Shown here: one piece after another, positions 52,401-59,655 of the stretch
Position numbering within the stretch: the first letter of the stretch is position 1
Layout: each line of letters begins with the position of its first letter
Assembly (NCBI RefSeq): GCF_015477765.1
Contig: NZ_JADLQQ010000016.1
Coordinates: 1-64,000, forward strand
Length of the DNA stretch: 64,000 bases
Origin: Nocardia transvalensis
GTDB taxonomy: Bacteria; Actinomycetota; Actinomycetes; Mycobacteriales; Mycobacteriaceae
Reading direction: 5' to 3'
Notes under the pieces: model-generated
Seen by the model: the letters and a program-made list of their open reading frames with translations, nothing else
Told to the model about the DNA's origin: nothing
The model's database searches: none
Made by a program: the position numbers and the translations under genes

Positions 52401-52908
52401 CCCGGGCCACCAGCGCGAGGCACCCGGGATCGTCACCAGCGGCATGTAATTCGCGGGCCTGACGTTCCAGGCGACGGGCCAGGGTGAGATCGACCTGCTC
52501 CTCGCCCAGCGACAGCCGGTAACCGGCCGGGCCGATCTCGAGCACCCCGTCCGGCAGCGCCGACCGCAGCCGGGAGACCTGGGTGTGCAGCGCATTCATC
52601 GGCGCGCGCGGCGGCTGTGCACCCCAGACGTCGTCGATCAGGGACTGGGCGCTGCGGCTCCGGCCGGGATGGGTGGCGAGTGCGGCGATCAGCAGCCGTG
52701 CTCGGGCACCGGGCACCGCGGCGAGTTCACCGTCACGGCGGACCGCTACCTCACCCAGCAGGGCCACCCGGACCGGCGCAGCCGCGGCCGGACCGTCGCC
52801 CCCGCCCGGCCGAGCGTTCGTCCTTCCGGCGCCCGCGGAGCCGCTGTGCTCAGGAAACATGCCGTCGCAATCGTAGGCGACCGGTCGCAGGGTCATCGGG
52901 CCTGCCAC
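49471..52908 (-). CDS. Large SARP-type regulator with ATPase and TPR domains
   Basis: About 1145 residues. An OmpR-type winged helix (about 45-130: RVALLGEVAVRRDG, SALPDGVLEIGPAGYRLSLG) is followed by a BTAD domain (about 140-290), an NB-ARC-like ATPase with P-loop GPGGTGKT at about 355-362 and LLILDNCEHLID, then long TPR-like helical repeats. GTG 52908 is preferred (GGAGGAGG 8 nt upstream); ATG 52929 also opens the frame. This AfsR/SARP-STAND architecture senses an unknown signal and activates nearby genes. Divergent from menA. Confidence 0.88.
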   Translation of the reverse strand: MAGPMTLRPVAYDCDGMFPEHSGSAGAGRTNARPGGGDGPAAAAPVRVALLGEVAVRRDGELAAVPGARARLLIAALATHPGRSRSAQSLIDDVWGAQPPRAPMNALHTQVSRLRSALPDGVLEIGPAGYRLSLGEEQVDLTLARRLERQARELHAAGDDPGCLALVARARSLWRGEPGADLPPGPVADELAESAATRWRALDELELASREAAGDYTGAVTIARGIASAEPLDEPAHATLMRLLAAAGRGNEALDVFAGLRARLATELGTDPGPALVRLNAAILRGEPVEAGRAPTSAQRVDSARHEVSAATRPSEPAVSAIGLRAAPNPLLGRDADLDALENLVGTSRVTTVLGPGGTGKTRVANELGLRVAAELPVVLVELASVRAAADTARAELEGAIGATLGIGEIARDTTALRAGRKIDSRRRLRDALSARPMLLILDNCEHLIDAAAEVVADLIGACDQLRVLTTSRAPLAITAETVYPLPPLAIDEHGSPATDLFAARARAVRPSVRLDTEVVARLCRTLDGLPLAIELAAARVRTMGVEEIEKRLEHRFSLLRSGDRTSPERHRTLHAVIEWSWNLLDEPQRIALRRLCRFPAGFTLAAAEFVVGGADVDDVVTAVEGLVSQSLLTVLEDDSGTRYRMLETVREFGEEQLTAAGEADEVMLRMVGWARDFVADISRRYTSGGQLEAVLAVGAELDNLTTVLRYAVDHRDAETVYTLFPVLGLVWVMRGTHMELAGWGQRVLTVAPPATTPHGIEADLRAWTYVMLGSQAMVNDIPLRDFARVRTWARQLLHSDTPLTPSVRFATELLVTEPTPMRVLRKITEGVRSPDRATRWSALLLRANLRENASDVTGSLRDSLQALEEADLADIWGRAMVSQHLGQLGAQTGQYREAADHYRRAVHGLYLLRSYDESVELRSYLAAALIGAGELDRARQELEIAAGYVDGGARPDDPVLRPNHRRAAVQHSWAELALAEGDIDRGLQRSRRVLELFSWPMRTSSPGPGDIMTAAGVLDAHVLHGGIDQVPELPQELIETTAERLGQFFDLPQIGAVATAIGSYLLAEQKFPDIARELLALAAKVVAREDTPSMQLHRHLVLHGAATSEELMAGPRQRAARIGRRTAGKRILKLLREISGRMHE

Positions 52909-52958
52909 GTCCGGGGCCTCCTCCACCATCGTCCGCCGTGCTCCCCGTCGGAATACTT

Positions 52959-52986
52959 CGATATATCGGAATAATACTATCGATAG
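52959..52986. promoter_or_regulatory. AT-rich palindromes in the SARP-menA gap
   Basis: CGATATATCG (52959-52968) and CTATCGATAG (52977-52986) are two perfect 10-bp palindromes 18 bp apart in an AT-rich patch of a GC-rich genome, between divergent starts. Possible promoter/operator of menA or of the SARP gene; the partner is unknown. Confidence 0.4.
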
Positions 52987-53026
52987 CGGCGGTGGCGGAA
53001 TCTTGTGCGCGCATTAGGCTTCGACC

Positions 53027-53896
53027 ATGGCCAGCGCAGCACAGTGGCTCGAAGGAGCCCGTCCCCGCACCTTCCCCAATGCCATCGCCCCGATCCTGGT
53101 CGGTACCGGCGCGGCCGCCTCGCTCGACGCCGCGGTGTGGTGGAAGGCCCTGCTGAGCCTGCTGGTTTCGCTGGCATTGATCATCGGCGTGAACTACGCC
53201 AACGACTACTCCGACGGGATCCGCGGCACCGACGACAATCGGGTCGGACCGCTGCGGCTGGTCGGGTCGGGGCTGGCGAGCCCGGCCGCGGTGCGCGCCG
53301 CCGCCCTCACGAGCCTGACGGTCGGGGCGGTATTGGGTCTGGTGCTGGTGTTCACCACCGCGTGGTGGCTGATCCTGATCGGCGCGGCCTGCCTGGCCGG
53401 TGCCTGGTTCTACACCGGCGGCCGCAAGCCCTACGGCTACAGCGGTTTCGGTGAAATTGCCGTCTTCGTCTTCTTCGGCCTGATCGCGGTGCTGGGCACC
53501 GAATTCGTGCAGGCGCAGCGGATCGACTGGGCCGGACTGGTCGGCGCGGTGGCGGTCGGCTCCTTCTCGAGCGCGGTGCTGGTCACCAACAACCTGCGCG
53601 ATATCCCCACCGACTCGGTGTCCGGTAAGACGACGCTGGCGGTGCGGCTGGGCGACACCCGCACGCGCACACTGCATCTGGCGCTGCTGGTGGTGCCGTT
53701 CGTGGCCTCGCTGCTGTTGGTGGTCCGCACGCCGTGGGCGCTGGCCGGACTGCTCGCCATCCCGCTCGCGGTGCGCTCCAACGCACCCGTGCGGGGCGGG
53801 CAGAACGGCCCGGGATTGATCCCCTCGCTGCGCGATACCGGGCTGGCGATGCTGGTGTGGTCGATCCTCACCGCGGTGGCGCTGGGGATCGGCTGA
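53027..53896 (+). CDS. menA: 1,4-dihydroxy-2-naphthoate polyprenyltransferase MenA
   Basis: UbiA-family membrane prenyltransferase that joins DHNA to the polyprenyl chain, 289 residues with eight to nine transmembrane helices. Asp-rich motif NDYSDG at 59-64 (metal/diphosphate site), the second in NNLRDIPTDSVSGKTTLAVR with Asp residues. Acts between GrcC1 and MenG. Starts 98 bp from the divergent SARP gene. Confidence 0.94.
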   Translation: MASAAQWLEGARPRTFPNAIAPILVGTGAAASLDAAVWWKALLSLLVSLALIIGVNYANDYSDGIRGTDDNRVGPLRLVGSGLASPAAVRAAALTSLTVGAVLGLVLVFTTAWWLILIGAACLAGAWFYTGGRKPYGYSGFGEIAVFVFFGLIAVLGTEFVQAQRIDWAGLVGAVAVGSFSSAVLVTNNLRDIPTDSVSGKTTLAVRLGDTRTRTLHLALLVVPFVASLLLVVRTPWALAGLLAIPLAVRSNAPVRGGQNGPGLIPSLRDTGLAMLVWSILTAVALGIG

Positions 53897-53904
53897 GCGA
53901 GCCG

Positions 53905-54294
53905 TCAGTCCCGGCCACCCTCGGGCACCAGCACCCCCAGCACCCAGTTGACCAGGGTGATGATGATGGCGCCGAGCACCGCGGCCCAGAAGCCGTGCAC
54001 CCGCAGGCCGTATTCGGTGGTTTCGGTGATCTTCGCGGTCAGCATGAGCATGAGGGCGTTGATCACCAGCAGGAACAGGCCCAGGGTGACGATCACCAGC
54101 GGCAGCGACAGCAGTTTCACGATCGGCCGGACAAGGGCGTGGACCAGACCGAAGATCAGCGCCACGACCAGCACCACCACGATCTTGCCGCCGGTGCCGC
54201 TGTCTTCCGGACCGATCAGTTCGATCTTGTCCACCCAGGTGGCGGCGAGCCAGATGGCGACGGCATTGATGACCAGGCGGAGCAGGAGAGCCAT
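53905..54294 (-). CDS. Phage-holin-family-like membrane protein
   Basis: 129 residues with four predicted transmembrane helices (about 2-20, 36-55, 62-85, 105-125) and almost no loops; LVNWVLGVLVPEG near the end. The pattern is that of the widespread actinobacterial holin-superfamily-IV-like proteins, not linked to a prophage here. Converges with menA, 8 nt apart. Confidence 0.8.
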   Translation of the reverse strand: MALLLRLVINAVAIWLAATWVDKIELIGPEDSGTGGKIVVVLVVALIFGLVHALVRPIVKLLSLPLVIVTLGLFLLVINALMLMLTAKITETTEYGLRVHGFWAAVLGAIIITLVNWVLGVLVPEGGRD

Positions 54295-54330
54295 GCGGCC
54301 ATGCTAACGATCTTTGTGCCCGGGCACCGA

Positions 54331-54933
54331 TCAAGCCGCTCGGTCGAGCAGGTCGTGCACGGCCTGGCGCAACTGCCGGATGCCGTCCTCGCCGCCGAGC
54401 AGCTCGCGCGTCCGTTCGTTCGGCGCGCGCAGGACCCCGAGCAGGATGTGCCCGGCGTCGATGCTCTTGTCGTCGCGGGCCAGCGCCTCGCGCAGGGATA
54501 GTTCCAGCACCTTCTTCGCCTCCCGCGTGAACGGGATGTGTCCGAAGGCCATGCTCCCACCGCGGCGGAACCAGCCGCCCTTGCGCTCCTCGGCCGGTAC
54601 CGCCCGGTCCAGCGCGTCCTCGCCGAAGGTGGCCTCCAGGCTTTCGCGCACCGCGTCCAGATCGATGCCGATCGATCTCAGGGCGGCGGCATCCTGTTCA
54701 CCCAGCGGTTCTTCACCCAGGGGTTCTCCGGAATATTTCGGCGCCAGCTGCTCTCGTAGCCCCTCGGCGGTCAGGCCGTTGTCGGCCAAGGTAGTTCGCA
54801 GCTTGTCGTCCTGGCAGGTCAGGATTCCGAGCAGCACGTGCTCGACATCGATAGTGGCCGAACGCAATTCGCGCGCCTCCTCCTGCGCGTTCACGACCGC
54901 ATAGCGCGCTGATTTGGTAAAACGTTCGAACAT
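54331..54933 (-). CDS. Clp N-terminal (Clp R) domain protein without ATPase
   Basis: 200 residues with two Clp R repeats: MFERFTKSARYAVVNAQEEA then IDVEHVLLGIL, and FTREAKKVLELSLREALARD then AGHILLGVLRAPNERT. It lacks AAA domains, so it is not a chaperone; Clp R domains alone bind substrates or regulators. Its start overlaps the HTH gene's stop (TGATG), so they form a two-gene unit. Confidence 0.85.
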   Translation of the reverse strand: MFERFTKSARYAVVNAQEEARELRSATIDVEHVLLGILTCQDDKLRTTLADNGLTAEGLREQLAPKYSGEPLGEEPLGEQDAAALRSIGIDLDAVRESLEATFGEDALDRAVPAEERKGGWFRRGGSMAFGHIPFTREAKKVLELSLREALARDDKSIDAGHILLGVLRAPNERTRELLGGEDGIRQLRQAVHDLLDRAA

Positions 54934-55154
54934 CAGCGGATCCCGCCTCTCCGGTTGTACTTCTGATGGACCGCCTGGCGGCTGACCTCGAGCGCATCGG
55001 CGATCGCCTGCCAGGACCAGCCCTGCTTGCGGGCATTGGCCACCTGGATCGCCTCCAATCGCTCGAGCAGCCGACGCAGCGCAAGCACCGCGCGCAGCCC
55101 GACCTGTGGATCCGGACTGCCGGCGGCGGCCGCCAGCGTCGTTGCCTCACTCAT
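54933..55154 (-). CDS. Small helix-turn-helix regulator paired with Clp-N protein
   Basis: 73 residues, with a C-terminal HTH: QGWSWQAIADALEVSRQAVH. The N-terminal part is helical and Leu-rich. Two perfect GTCAA-N6-TTGAC palindromes lie just upstream of the ATG, suggesting autoregulation. It is followed by the Clp-N protein with overlapping codons. Likely regulator-plus-effector pair; the signal is unknown. Confidence 0.82.
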   Translation of the reverse strand: MSEATTLAAAAGSPDPQVGLRAVLALRRLLERLEAIQVANARKQGWSWQAIADALEVSRQAVHQKYNRRGGIR

Positions 55155-55157
55155 GCC

Positions 55158-55200
55158 GTCAATTTACGTTGACATTCGCCCCGCGTCAACAAAAATTGAC
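55158..55200. promoter_or_regulatory. Two GTCAA-N6-TTGAC operators
   Basis: GTCAATTTACGTTGAC (55158-55173) and GTCAACAAAAATTGAC (55185-55200) are perfect inverted repeats with 6-bp centres, 27 bp apart start to start. A minus-strand -35 TTGACG with a suitable -10 TAAATT overlaps them, so binding would block the promoter of the HTH gene. Confidence 0.8.
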
Positions 55201-55242
55201 ATGTCGAGGAAGGCGTTCACCACCAGCGAACCGTTGGCCGAA

Positions 55243-56328
55243 TCAGCCGAGCCAGGTTCCCGTGCGGAGGAATTCGGTGAGGACGCCCGCAGGTTCGCTC
55301 AGGTCCAAGCCCTGGCGGGCGACCCAGTCGTCGTCGAAATAGGTTCCGGCGTAGCGATCTCCGCCGTCGCACAGCAGGGTGACGACACTGCCGGGGCGAC
55401 CGTCGGCGAGCATCTCGGCGATCAGGGCGAAGGCGCCCCACAGGTTGGTGCCGGTGGAGCCGCCGACCCGGCGGCCCAGGGCCGCGCTGGCATGCCGGCA
55501 GGCCGCGATGGAGGCGGCATCGGGCACCTCGATCATGCGATCGACGACCGTGCCGAGGAACGAGGGCTCCACCCGCGGGCGGCCGATCCCCTCGATCCGC
55601 GAGGGCATTCCGGTCTGATACCCCGCATCGCCGGTCTCGTAGCCGCCGTAGAAGGCGGAGTTCTCCGGATCCACCACGGCCAGCCTGGTGGCGTGGCGGC
55701 GATAGCGGATGTATCGGCCGAGGGTGGCGCTGGTACCGCCCGTCCCGGCACCGACCACGATCCACTCCGGGACCGGGTGGTCCTCCAAAAGCATTTGCCC
55801 GTAGATGGATTCGGCGATGTTGTTGTTACCGCGCCAGTCGGTGGCCCGCTCGGCGTGGGTGAACTGATCCATGTAGTGACCGCCGCAGTCGGCGGCCAGA
55901 CGCGCTGCCTCCGAATAGATCTCCGGTGGCCGCTCGACGAAATGGCAACGCCCGCCCTGCGCCTCGATCAGCGCGACCTTCTCCGGCGAGGTCTTGGCCG
56001 GCACCACCGCCACGAAATCCAATCCGAGCAGCCTCGCGAAATATGCCTCGCTGATGGCCGTCGAACCCGACGACGCCTCGACGACCGTGGTGCCCTCGCC
56101 GATCCACCCGTTGCAGATCCCGTACAGGAACAGCGATCTCGCCAACCGATGCTTGAGACTGCCTGTGGGATGGGTGGATTCGTCCTTCAGATACAGCCGC
56201 ACACCCCATTCGCGGGGCAGCGGGTAGCGCAGCAGATGCGTATCGGCGCTACGTTGGGCGTCGGCCTCGATCAGCCGCACCGCATTATCGACCCAGTCGC
56301 GTGAAGTACTGCGATCGCAGTACTTCAC
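55243..56328 (-). CDS. PLP-dependent cysteine synthase family protein (Cds1-like)
   Basis: 361 residues, fold type II PLP enzyme. PLP lysine at K59 in HPTGSLKHRLA, EASSGSTAISEAYFARLLG (about 84-102), and glycine-rich phosphate loop GAGTGGTSATLGRYIRY. In mycobacteria the closest relatives act as cysteine desulfhydrases (Cds1); synthase versus desulfhydrase cannot be decided here. Starts at GTG 56328 (MKYCDRSTSRDW), with GAGGAG 5 nt upstream; that start lies in a 30-bp palindrome and beside a 32-bp duplication. Confidence 0.88.
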   Translation of the reverse strand: MKYCDRSTSRDWVDNAVRLIEADAQRSADTHLLRYPLPREWGVRLYLKDESTHPTGSLKHRLARSLFLYGICNGWIGEGTTVVEASSGSTAISEAYFARLLGLDFVAVVPAKTSPEKVALIEAQGGRCHFVERPPEIYSEAARLAADCGGHYMDQFTHAERATDWRGNNNIAESIYGQMLLEDHPVPEWIVVGAGTGGTSATLGRYIRYRRHATRLAVVDPENSAFYGGYETGDAGYQTGMPSRIEGIGRPRVEPSFLGTVVDRMIEVPDAASIAACRHASAALGRRVGGSTGTNLWGAFALIAEMLADGRPGSVVTLLCDGGDRYAGTYFDDDWVARQGLDLSEPAGVLTEFLRTGTWLG

Positions 56329-56329
56329 G
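56300..56329. repeat. Perfect 30-bp palindrome over a start codon
   Basis: CGTGAAGTACTGCGA and its reverse complement join at GATC, 56300-56329, with no mismatch. The first ten codons of the cysteine enzyme are inside it. Such a palindrome could form a stem in the mRNA that covers the start codon, or be a protein-binding site. Confidence 0.9.
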
Positions 56330-56385
56330 AGGTCTCCTCACCACGCATCCGCGACTTCACGAGGTCTCCTCACCACGCATCCGCG
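56322..56385. repeat. Exact 32-bp tandem duplication at a gene junction
   Basis: The 32-bp unit beginning ACTTCACGAGGTCTCCTCAC is present at 56322-56353 and again at 56354-56385 without a mismatch. The right copy contains the DUF4229 stop codon; the left copy supplies the ribosome site of the next gene. It probably separated two genes that formerly overlapped as GTGA. Confidence 0.9.
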
Positions 56386-56695
56386 CGCGCAGCTGCGCCT
56401 TGTCGGTGCGGCGCTTCTCGTCGACGGCCGCGATGTCCTCGTTCACCCGCGCGCGCAGCCGCTTGAACACCACCAGCGACAGCGGCATCGCGACGATGAG
56501 CGCGAACAACAGCGCCACGATCAGCGGGATGTCCACCTTCAGCAAACGCGCCAACGCGACGATGACGGCCGCGATGACCGCCACCAGCGCCAGCCGGGCG
56601 AGGGTGTACAGCGCCAGGTTGCGCGCCAGCCGCCGGCCCGCCGGGGCGGGGGCGCGATCGGCCGGAATGCCGTCCGATGGGGATGCGTCACTCAC
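56357..56695 (-). CDS. DUF4229-type membrane protein
   Basis: 112 residues from GTG 56695 (MSDASPSDGIPADRAPAPAG). Two transmembrane helices (NLALYTLARLALVAVIAAVI; LIVALLFALIVAMPLSLVVF) then a cytoplasmic basic helix. This fits DUF4229, seen near menA and ccs genes in mycobacteria. The last codons are duplicated just past its stop. Confidence 0.82.
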   Translation of the reverse strand: MSDASPSDGIPADRAPAPAGRRLARNLALYTLARLALVAVIAAVIVALARLLKVDIPLIVALLFALIVAMPLSLVVFKRLRARVNEDIAAVDEKRRTDKAQLRARMRGEETS

Positions 56696-56928
56696 GCCGA
56701 CCAGCCTAAGCGACGCCGACACCGCACCGTCATCCCGCCGAGCTTCCGGTCGGGATGCTGGGGATTCGCCCACTCCCGCACCCGGCACGCCCGCACCAAG
56801 CCGTACGTATATCCGATTTGTCTATTACTTCCCCTTTACCAACGTTAGATCGTTCGAGTACCTGGGGGTGTCAGTGCAACGATGTCGCTATCTGATGAGG
56901 GAACTGTCGATTACGGAAAGGTTTGCGA

Positions 56929-57162
56929 ATGACTGCGATCACCGCGGCGAGCCGCACGTTGGGTTCCGTCAACGGCCAGGAGACCCTCCTGACCCCAGGC
57001 CAGGTGGCGGCCCTGTTCCATGTCGATCCGAAGACCGTCACCCGCTGGGCACACGCCGGGCGCCTCGGCTCTTTGCGTACCCCGGGCGGCCATCGTCGTT
57101 TCCGTGAGTCCGAGGTGATGCAGCTGTTGAAGTCGCTGACCACCGAGGCGACGAGGGCATAA
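56929..57162 (+). CDS. bldC: BldC-type MerR-like transcriptional regulator
   Basis: 77-residue DNA-binding protein with only a MerR-type winged HTH: LLTPGQVAALFHVDPKTVTR (about 21-40) and RWAHAGRLGSLRTPGGHRRF. Nearly the same as BldC of Streptomyces, which controls the timing of development. GGAAAGG precedes the ATG. The long AT-richer gap upstream (56696-56928) is probably its promoter. The role in a non-sporulating relative is unknown. Confidence 0.93.
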   Translation: MTAITAASRTLGSVNGQETLLTPGQVAALFHVDPKTVTRWAHAGRLGSLRTPGGHRRFRESEVMQLLKSLTTEATRA

Positions 57163-57232
57163 TCTCGATTTTCGTGTCTGCGGTGCCGCAGGTACGCCAC
57201 CCGGTTACCCTCGATAGCAGGAGGTGAGCGAC

Positions 57233-57439
57233 GTGACGTACCTGTTGGCACTCATCGCGATCGTGGCCGTCGCGGTGCTGTGCTGGAAGGCGTTCGGACC
57301 GGATCCTTCGCACCGCATCGGCGCCGGTCGGAACTCTTCGCAACGCAATCGCATCGTCGGCCCCGACGACGATCCGGAATTCCTCTGGCGGATCTCTCGC
57401 CAGCATCGTGACGGCGACCCCGGCCCCGGGGATCGCTGA
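57233..57439 (+). CDS. Small membrane-anchored hypothetical protein
   Basis: 68 residues from GTG 57233, chosen because AGGAGG lies 8 nt upstream; GTG 57224 overlaps that site. One N-terminal helix (VTYLLALIAIVAVAVLCWKAF) and a polar basic/acidic tail (VGPDDDPEFLWRISRQHRD). I do not recognise a family. It converges with the first LysR gene, with their stops two bases apart. Confidence 0.65.
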   Translation: MTYLLALIAIVAVAVLCWKAFGPDPSHRIGAGRNSSQRNRIVGPDDDPEFLWRISRQHRDGDPGPGDR

Positions 57440-57440
57440 C

Positions 57441-58397
57441 TCACCTCTCGGACGAGACCGCCGGGTCCGTGGCTCGGCAGGTGCGCGCCGCAACATCGAT
57501 GAACCGTCGCACCAGCGCCGAATCCGTATCGCTGCGCCGCAGCGGGACCAGGTGTGCGCGACCGAAGCCGACCAGCGGCACCATTACGATTCCCGCCCGT
57601 ACGAGCGTTTCCACCATCGCCGCGGTGGGGATGTGGATGAAGCCGGTGCGCACGATAGCGTCCATGGCCGGATCCACACCCCACTCGCTGACCACCGCAC
57701 GGCGCCGGATCGGGCGTCCCTTCGGCGTGGTCGGCGGTGCCCAGGCATCGACGAACCAGTCGGAGAACGTCGGCGGCGGACTGATGATCTCGTAATCGGC
57801 CAATTCCTCGGCGTCCACCGAATCTCGATGTGCCAGTGGGTGATCGCTCCGCAGGGCCAGGGCTCGCGGGCTGGTCATCAGGGTCGGCCCGAAGGTCAGC
57901 TCCGGCTCCCGCTCGGCGAACGGCGCCGGGTCGCAGGGGAACCACATCAGCATCACGTCCGCCAGACCCTCGTGCAGCGGAGTCGCCAACCGCGTCGACA
58001 GACCGTTGAGCGGAAGGGTGGTCACCGAGACGCCCGGGAATTCGCGTTCGAAGGCCGCGGCGCAGGCATGTGCGCGCGCCGTGCCGATGGTCACGACATA
58101 GGCCATCCGGAGGGTGCCGAGCACACCCTGGGCCCGGGATTTCGCATGCGCGACCGCGTCCCGCAGTTGCCGATACGGCTGTTCCACCTCGGTCAGCAGG
58201 GATTCACCGGCGGCCAGCAGTTCCACCTTGCGGCTCGTGCGCGCGAACAGCGGCTCCCCGATCTGGCGTTCCAGCAGGCGGATCAACTGGCTGACCCGGC
58301 CCAGTGAGACGTGCAGCCGCTCGGCCGCCCGCCCGAAATGCAGTTCCTCGGCCAACACGACGAAGGCCTCGAGCTGCCGAAAGTCCACGGTGGTCAC
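57441..58397 (-). CDS. LysR family regulator, tandem copy 1
   Basis: 318 residues from GTG 58397 (MTTVDFRQLEAFVVLAEELH). N-terminal LysR HTH (FGRAAERLHVSLGRVSQLIR) and substrate domain with MAYVVTIGTARAHACAAAFE and PPPTFSDWFVDAWAPPTTPK. About three quarters of residues match the next gene. It lies directly downstream of its sister on the same strand. The ligand is unknown. Confidence 0.9.
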   Translation of the reverse strand: MTTVDFRQLEAFVVLAEELHFGRAAERLHVSLGRVSQLIRLLERQIGEPLFARTSRKVELLAAGESLLTEVEQPYRQLRDAVAHAKSRAQGVLGTLRMAYVVTIGTARAHACAAAFEREFPGVSVTTLPLNGLSTRLATPLHEGLADVMLMWFPCDPAPFAEREPELTFGPTLMTSPRALALRSDHPLAHRDSVDAEELADYEIISPPPTFSDWFVDAWAPPTTPKGRPIRRRAVVSEWGVDPAMDAIVRTGFIHIPTAAMVETLVRAGIVMVPLVGFGRAHLVPLRRSDTDSALVRRFIDVAARTCRATDPAVSSER

Positions 58398-58533
58398 CGC
58401 GTACGACCGCCCGGTCGGCCGAGTTCGACCGGAAATACGCACTTGTCGACCAGACGCATCCCGAACCACCCTGCTGAACTGAACCCTGCAGCTCACTCTA
58501 ACCCGGACGGCGCCGGCTGCAGGGAGGGTTGAC

Positions 58534-59502
58534 TCACCTCTCGGTCGCGACCGTTCGGACCCCGCAGGCGTCCAGTTCGTGGCAGGTGCGTGCCGCCACG
58601 TCGATGAACGATCGCACCAGGGCCGAATCCGTATCACGGCGGCGCACCGGGATGAGGTACGCGTCGCCGAGGCCCACCAGCGGCACCATCACGATGGCCC
58701 GGCGAAACAGCGCCTCCGCCACCGCGGTGCTGGCGATGTGGATCGCATTGGTCCGCACGATGGTGTCCATGACCGGATCCACGCTCCAGTCGGCGACCAC
58801 CGTCCGGCGGCGGATCGGGCGGCCGGACGGGGTGGTCGGTGGGGTCCAGGCATCGACGAACCAGTCGGGGAATGTGGGCGGCGGCATGAGGATCTCGTAC
58901 TCCGCCAATTCCTCGGCGTCCACCGAATCCCGGTGTGCCAGGGGATGATCGACATTGACGGCCAGCGCCCGGGGGCTGGTGCTCAGGGTCGGTCCGAAGA
59001 TCAATTCCGGCTCTCGATCGGCGAACCGCCCCGGATCGCAGGGGAACCACGTCAGCATCACATCCGCCAGACCGTCGTACAGCGGATTCCCCAACCGCGA
59101 GGACAGACCGTTGAGCGGCACGGTGGTCACCGCAACACCCGGATGTTCGCGTTCGAACGCCGCGGCGCAGGCGTGCGCGCGACCCATACTGATGGTCACG
59201 ACATAGGCCATCTTGAACGTGCCGCTCACCCCGCGGGCCCGTGCCCTCGCATTCTCTACCGCCTGCAGCAATTGCCGGTACGGCTCATCCAATTCCGTCA
59301 ACAGGGATTCACCGGCGGCCAGCACTTCCACCTTGCGGCTCGTGCGCGCGAACAGCGGCTCCCCGACCTGGCGTTCCAGCAGGCGGATCAGCTGGCTGAC
59401 CCGGCCCGGCGTGATTCGCAGCCGCTCGGCCGCCCGCCCGAAATGCAATTCCTCGGCCAGGACGACGAAGGCCTCGATCTGCCGGAAATCCACCGGGGTC
59501 AC
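58534..59502 (-). CDS. LysR family regulator, tandem copy 2
   Basis: 322 residues from GTG 59502 (MTPVDFRQIEAFVVLAEELH). LysR HTH FGRAAERLRITPGRVSQLIR and effector domain with MPPPTFPDWFVDAWTPPTTP, collinear with copy 1. The sequence upstream of each start is also alike (ACCGGAAAT, GACGCATCCCGAACCACC, GCTCACTCTAACCCGGACGG), so the duplication included the promoter. Confidence 0.9.
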   Translation of the reverse strand: MTPVDFRQIEAFVVLAEELHFGRAAERLRITPGRVSQLIRLLERQVGEPLFARTSRKVEVLAAGESLLTELDEPYRQLLQAVENARARARGVSGTFKMAYVVTISMGRAHACAAAFEREHPGVAVTTVPLNGLSSRLGNPLYDGLADVMLTWFPCDPGRFADREPELIFGPTLSTSPRALAVNVDHPLAHRDSVDAEELAEYEILMPPPTFPDWFVDAWTPPTTPSGRPIRRRTVVADWSVDPVMDTIVRTNAIHIASTAVAEALFRRAIVMVPLVGLGDAYLIPVRRRDTDSALVRSFIDVAARTCHELDACGVRTVATER

Positions 59503-59655
59503 CACGTCCGACCGCCCGACCGGCCGAGTCCCACCGGAAATCCGCACACCTCGACCGGACGCATCCCGAACCACCCCCGTGATGAACTCAACCTGCCGCT
59601 CACTCTAACCCGGACGGTGCCGGGTCGCATGGGTGTTCGGTTCGATCGCTACCGG

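Noticed and set aside
52977..52986. CTATCGATAG shared with the yajQ-htpX end
   Set aside because: The site at 21467 is explained by coding of both protein ends; a shared factor is not supported by two 10-bp matches.
53905..54294. Holin as a sign of a prophage
   Set aside because: No integrase, structural or lysis genes are nearby; this protein type is common in actinobacterial core genomes.
55780..55800. Another AAAAGCAT octamer
   Set aside because: It lies in the cysteine-enzyme coding region (QMLLED) with no complementary arms, so it is not a member of the hairpin family.
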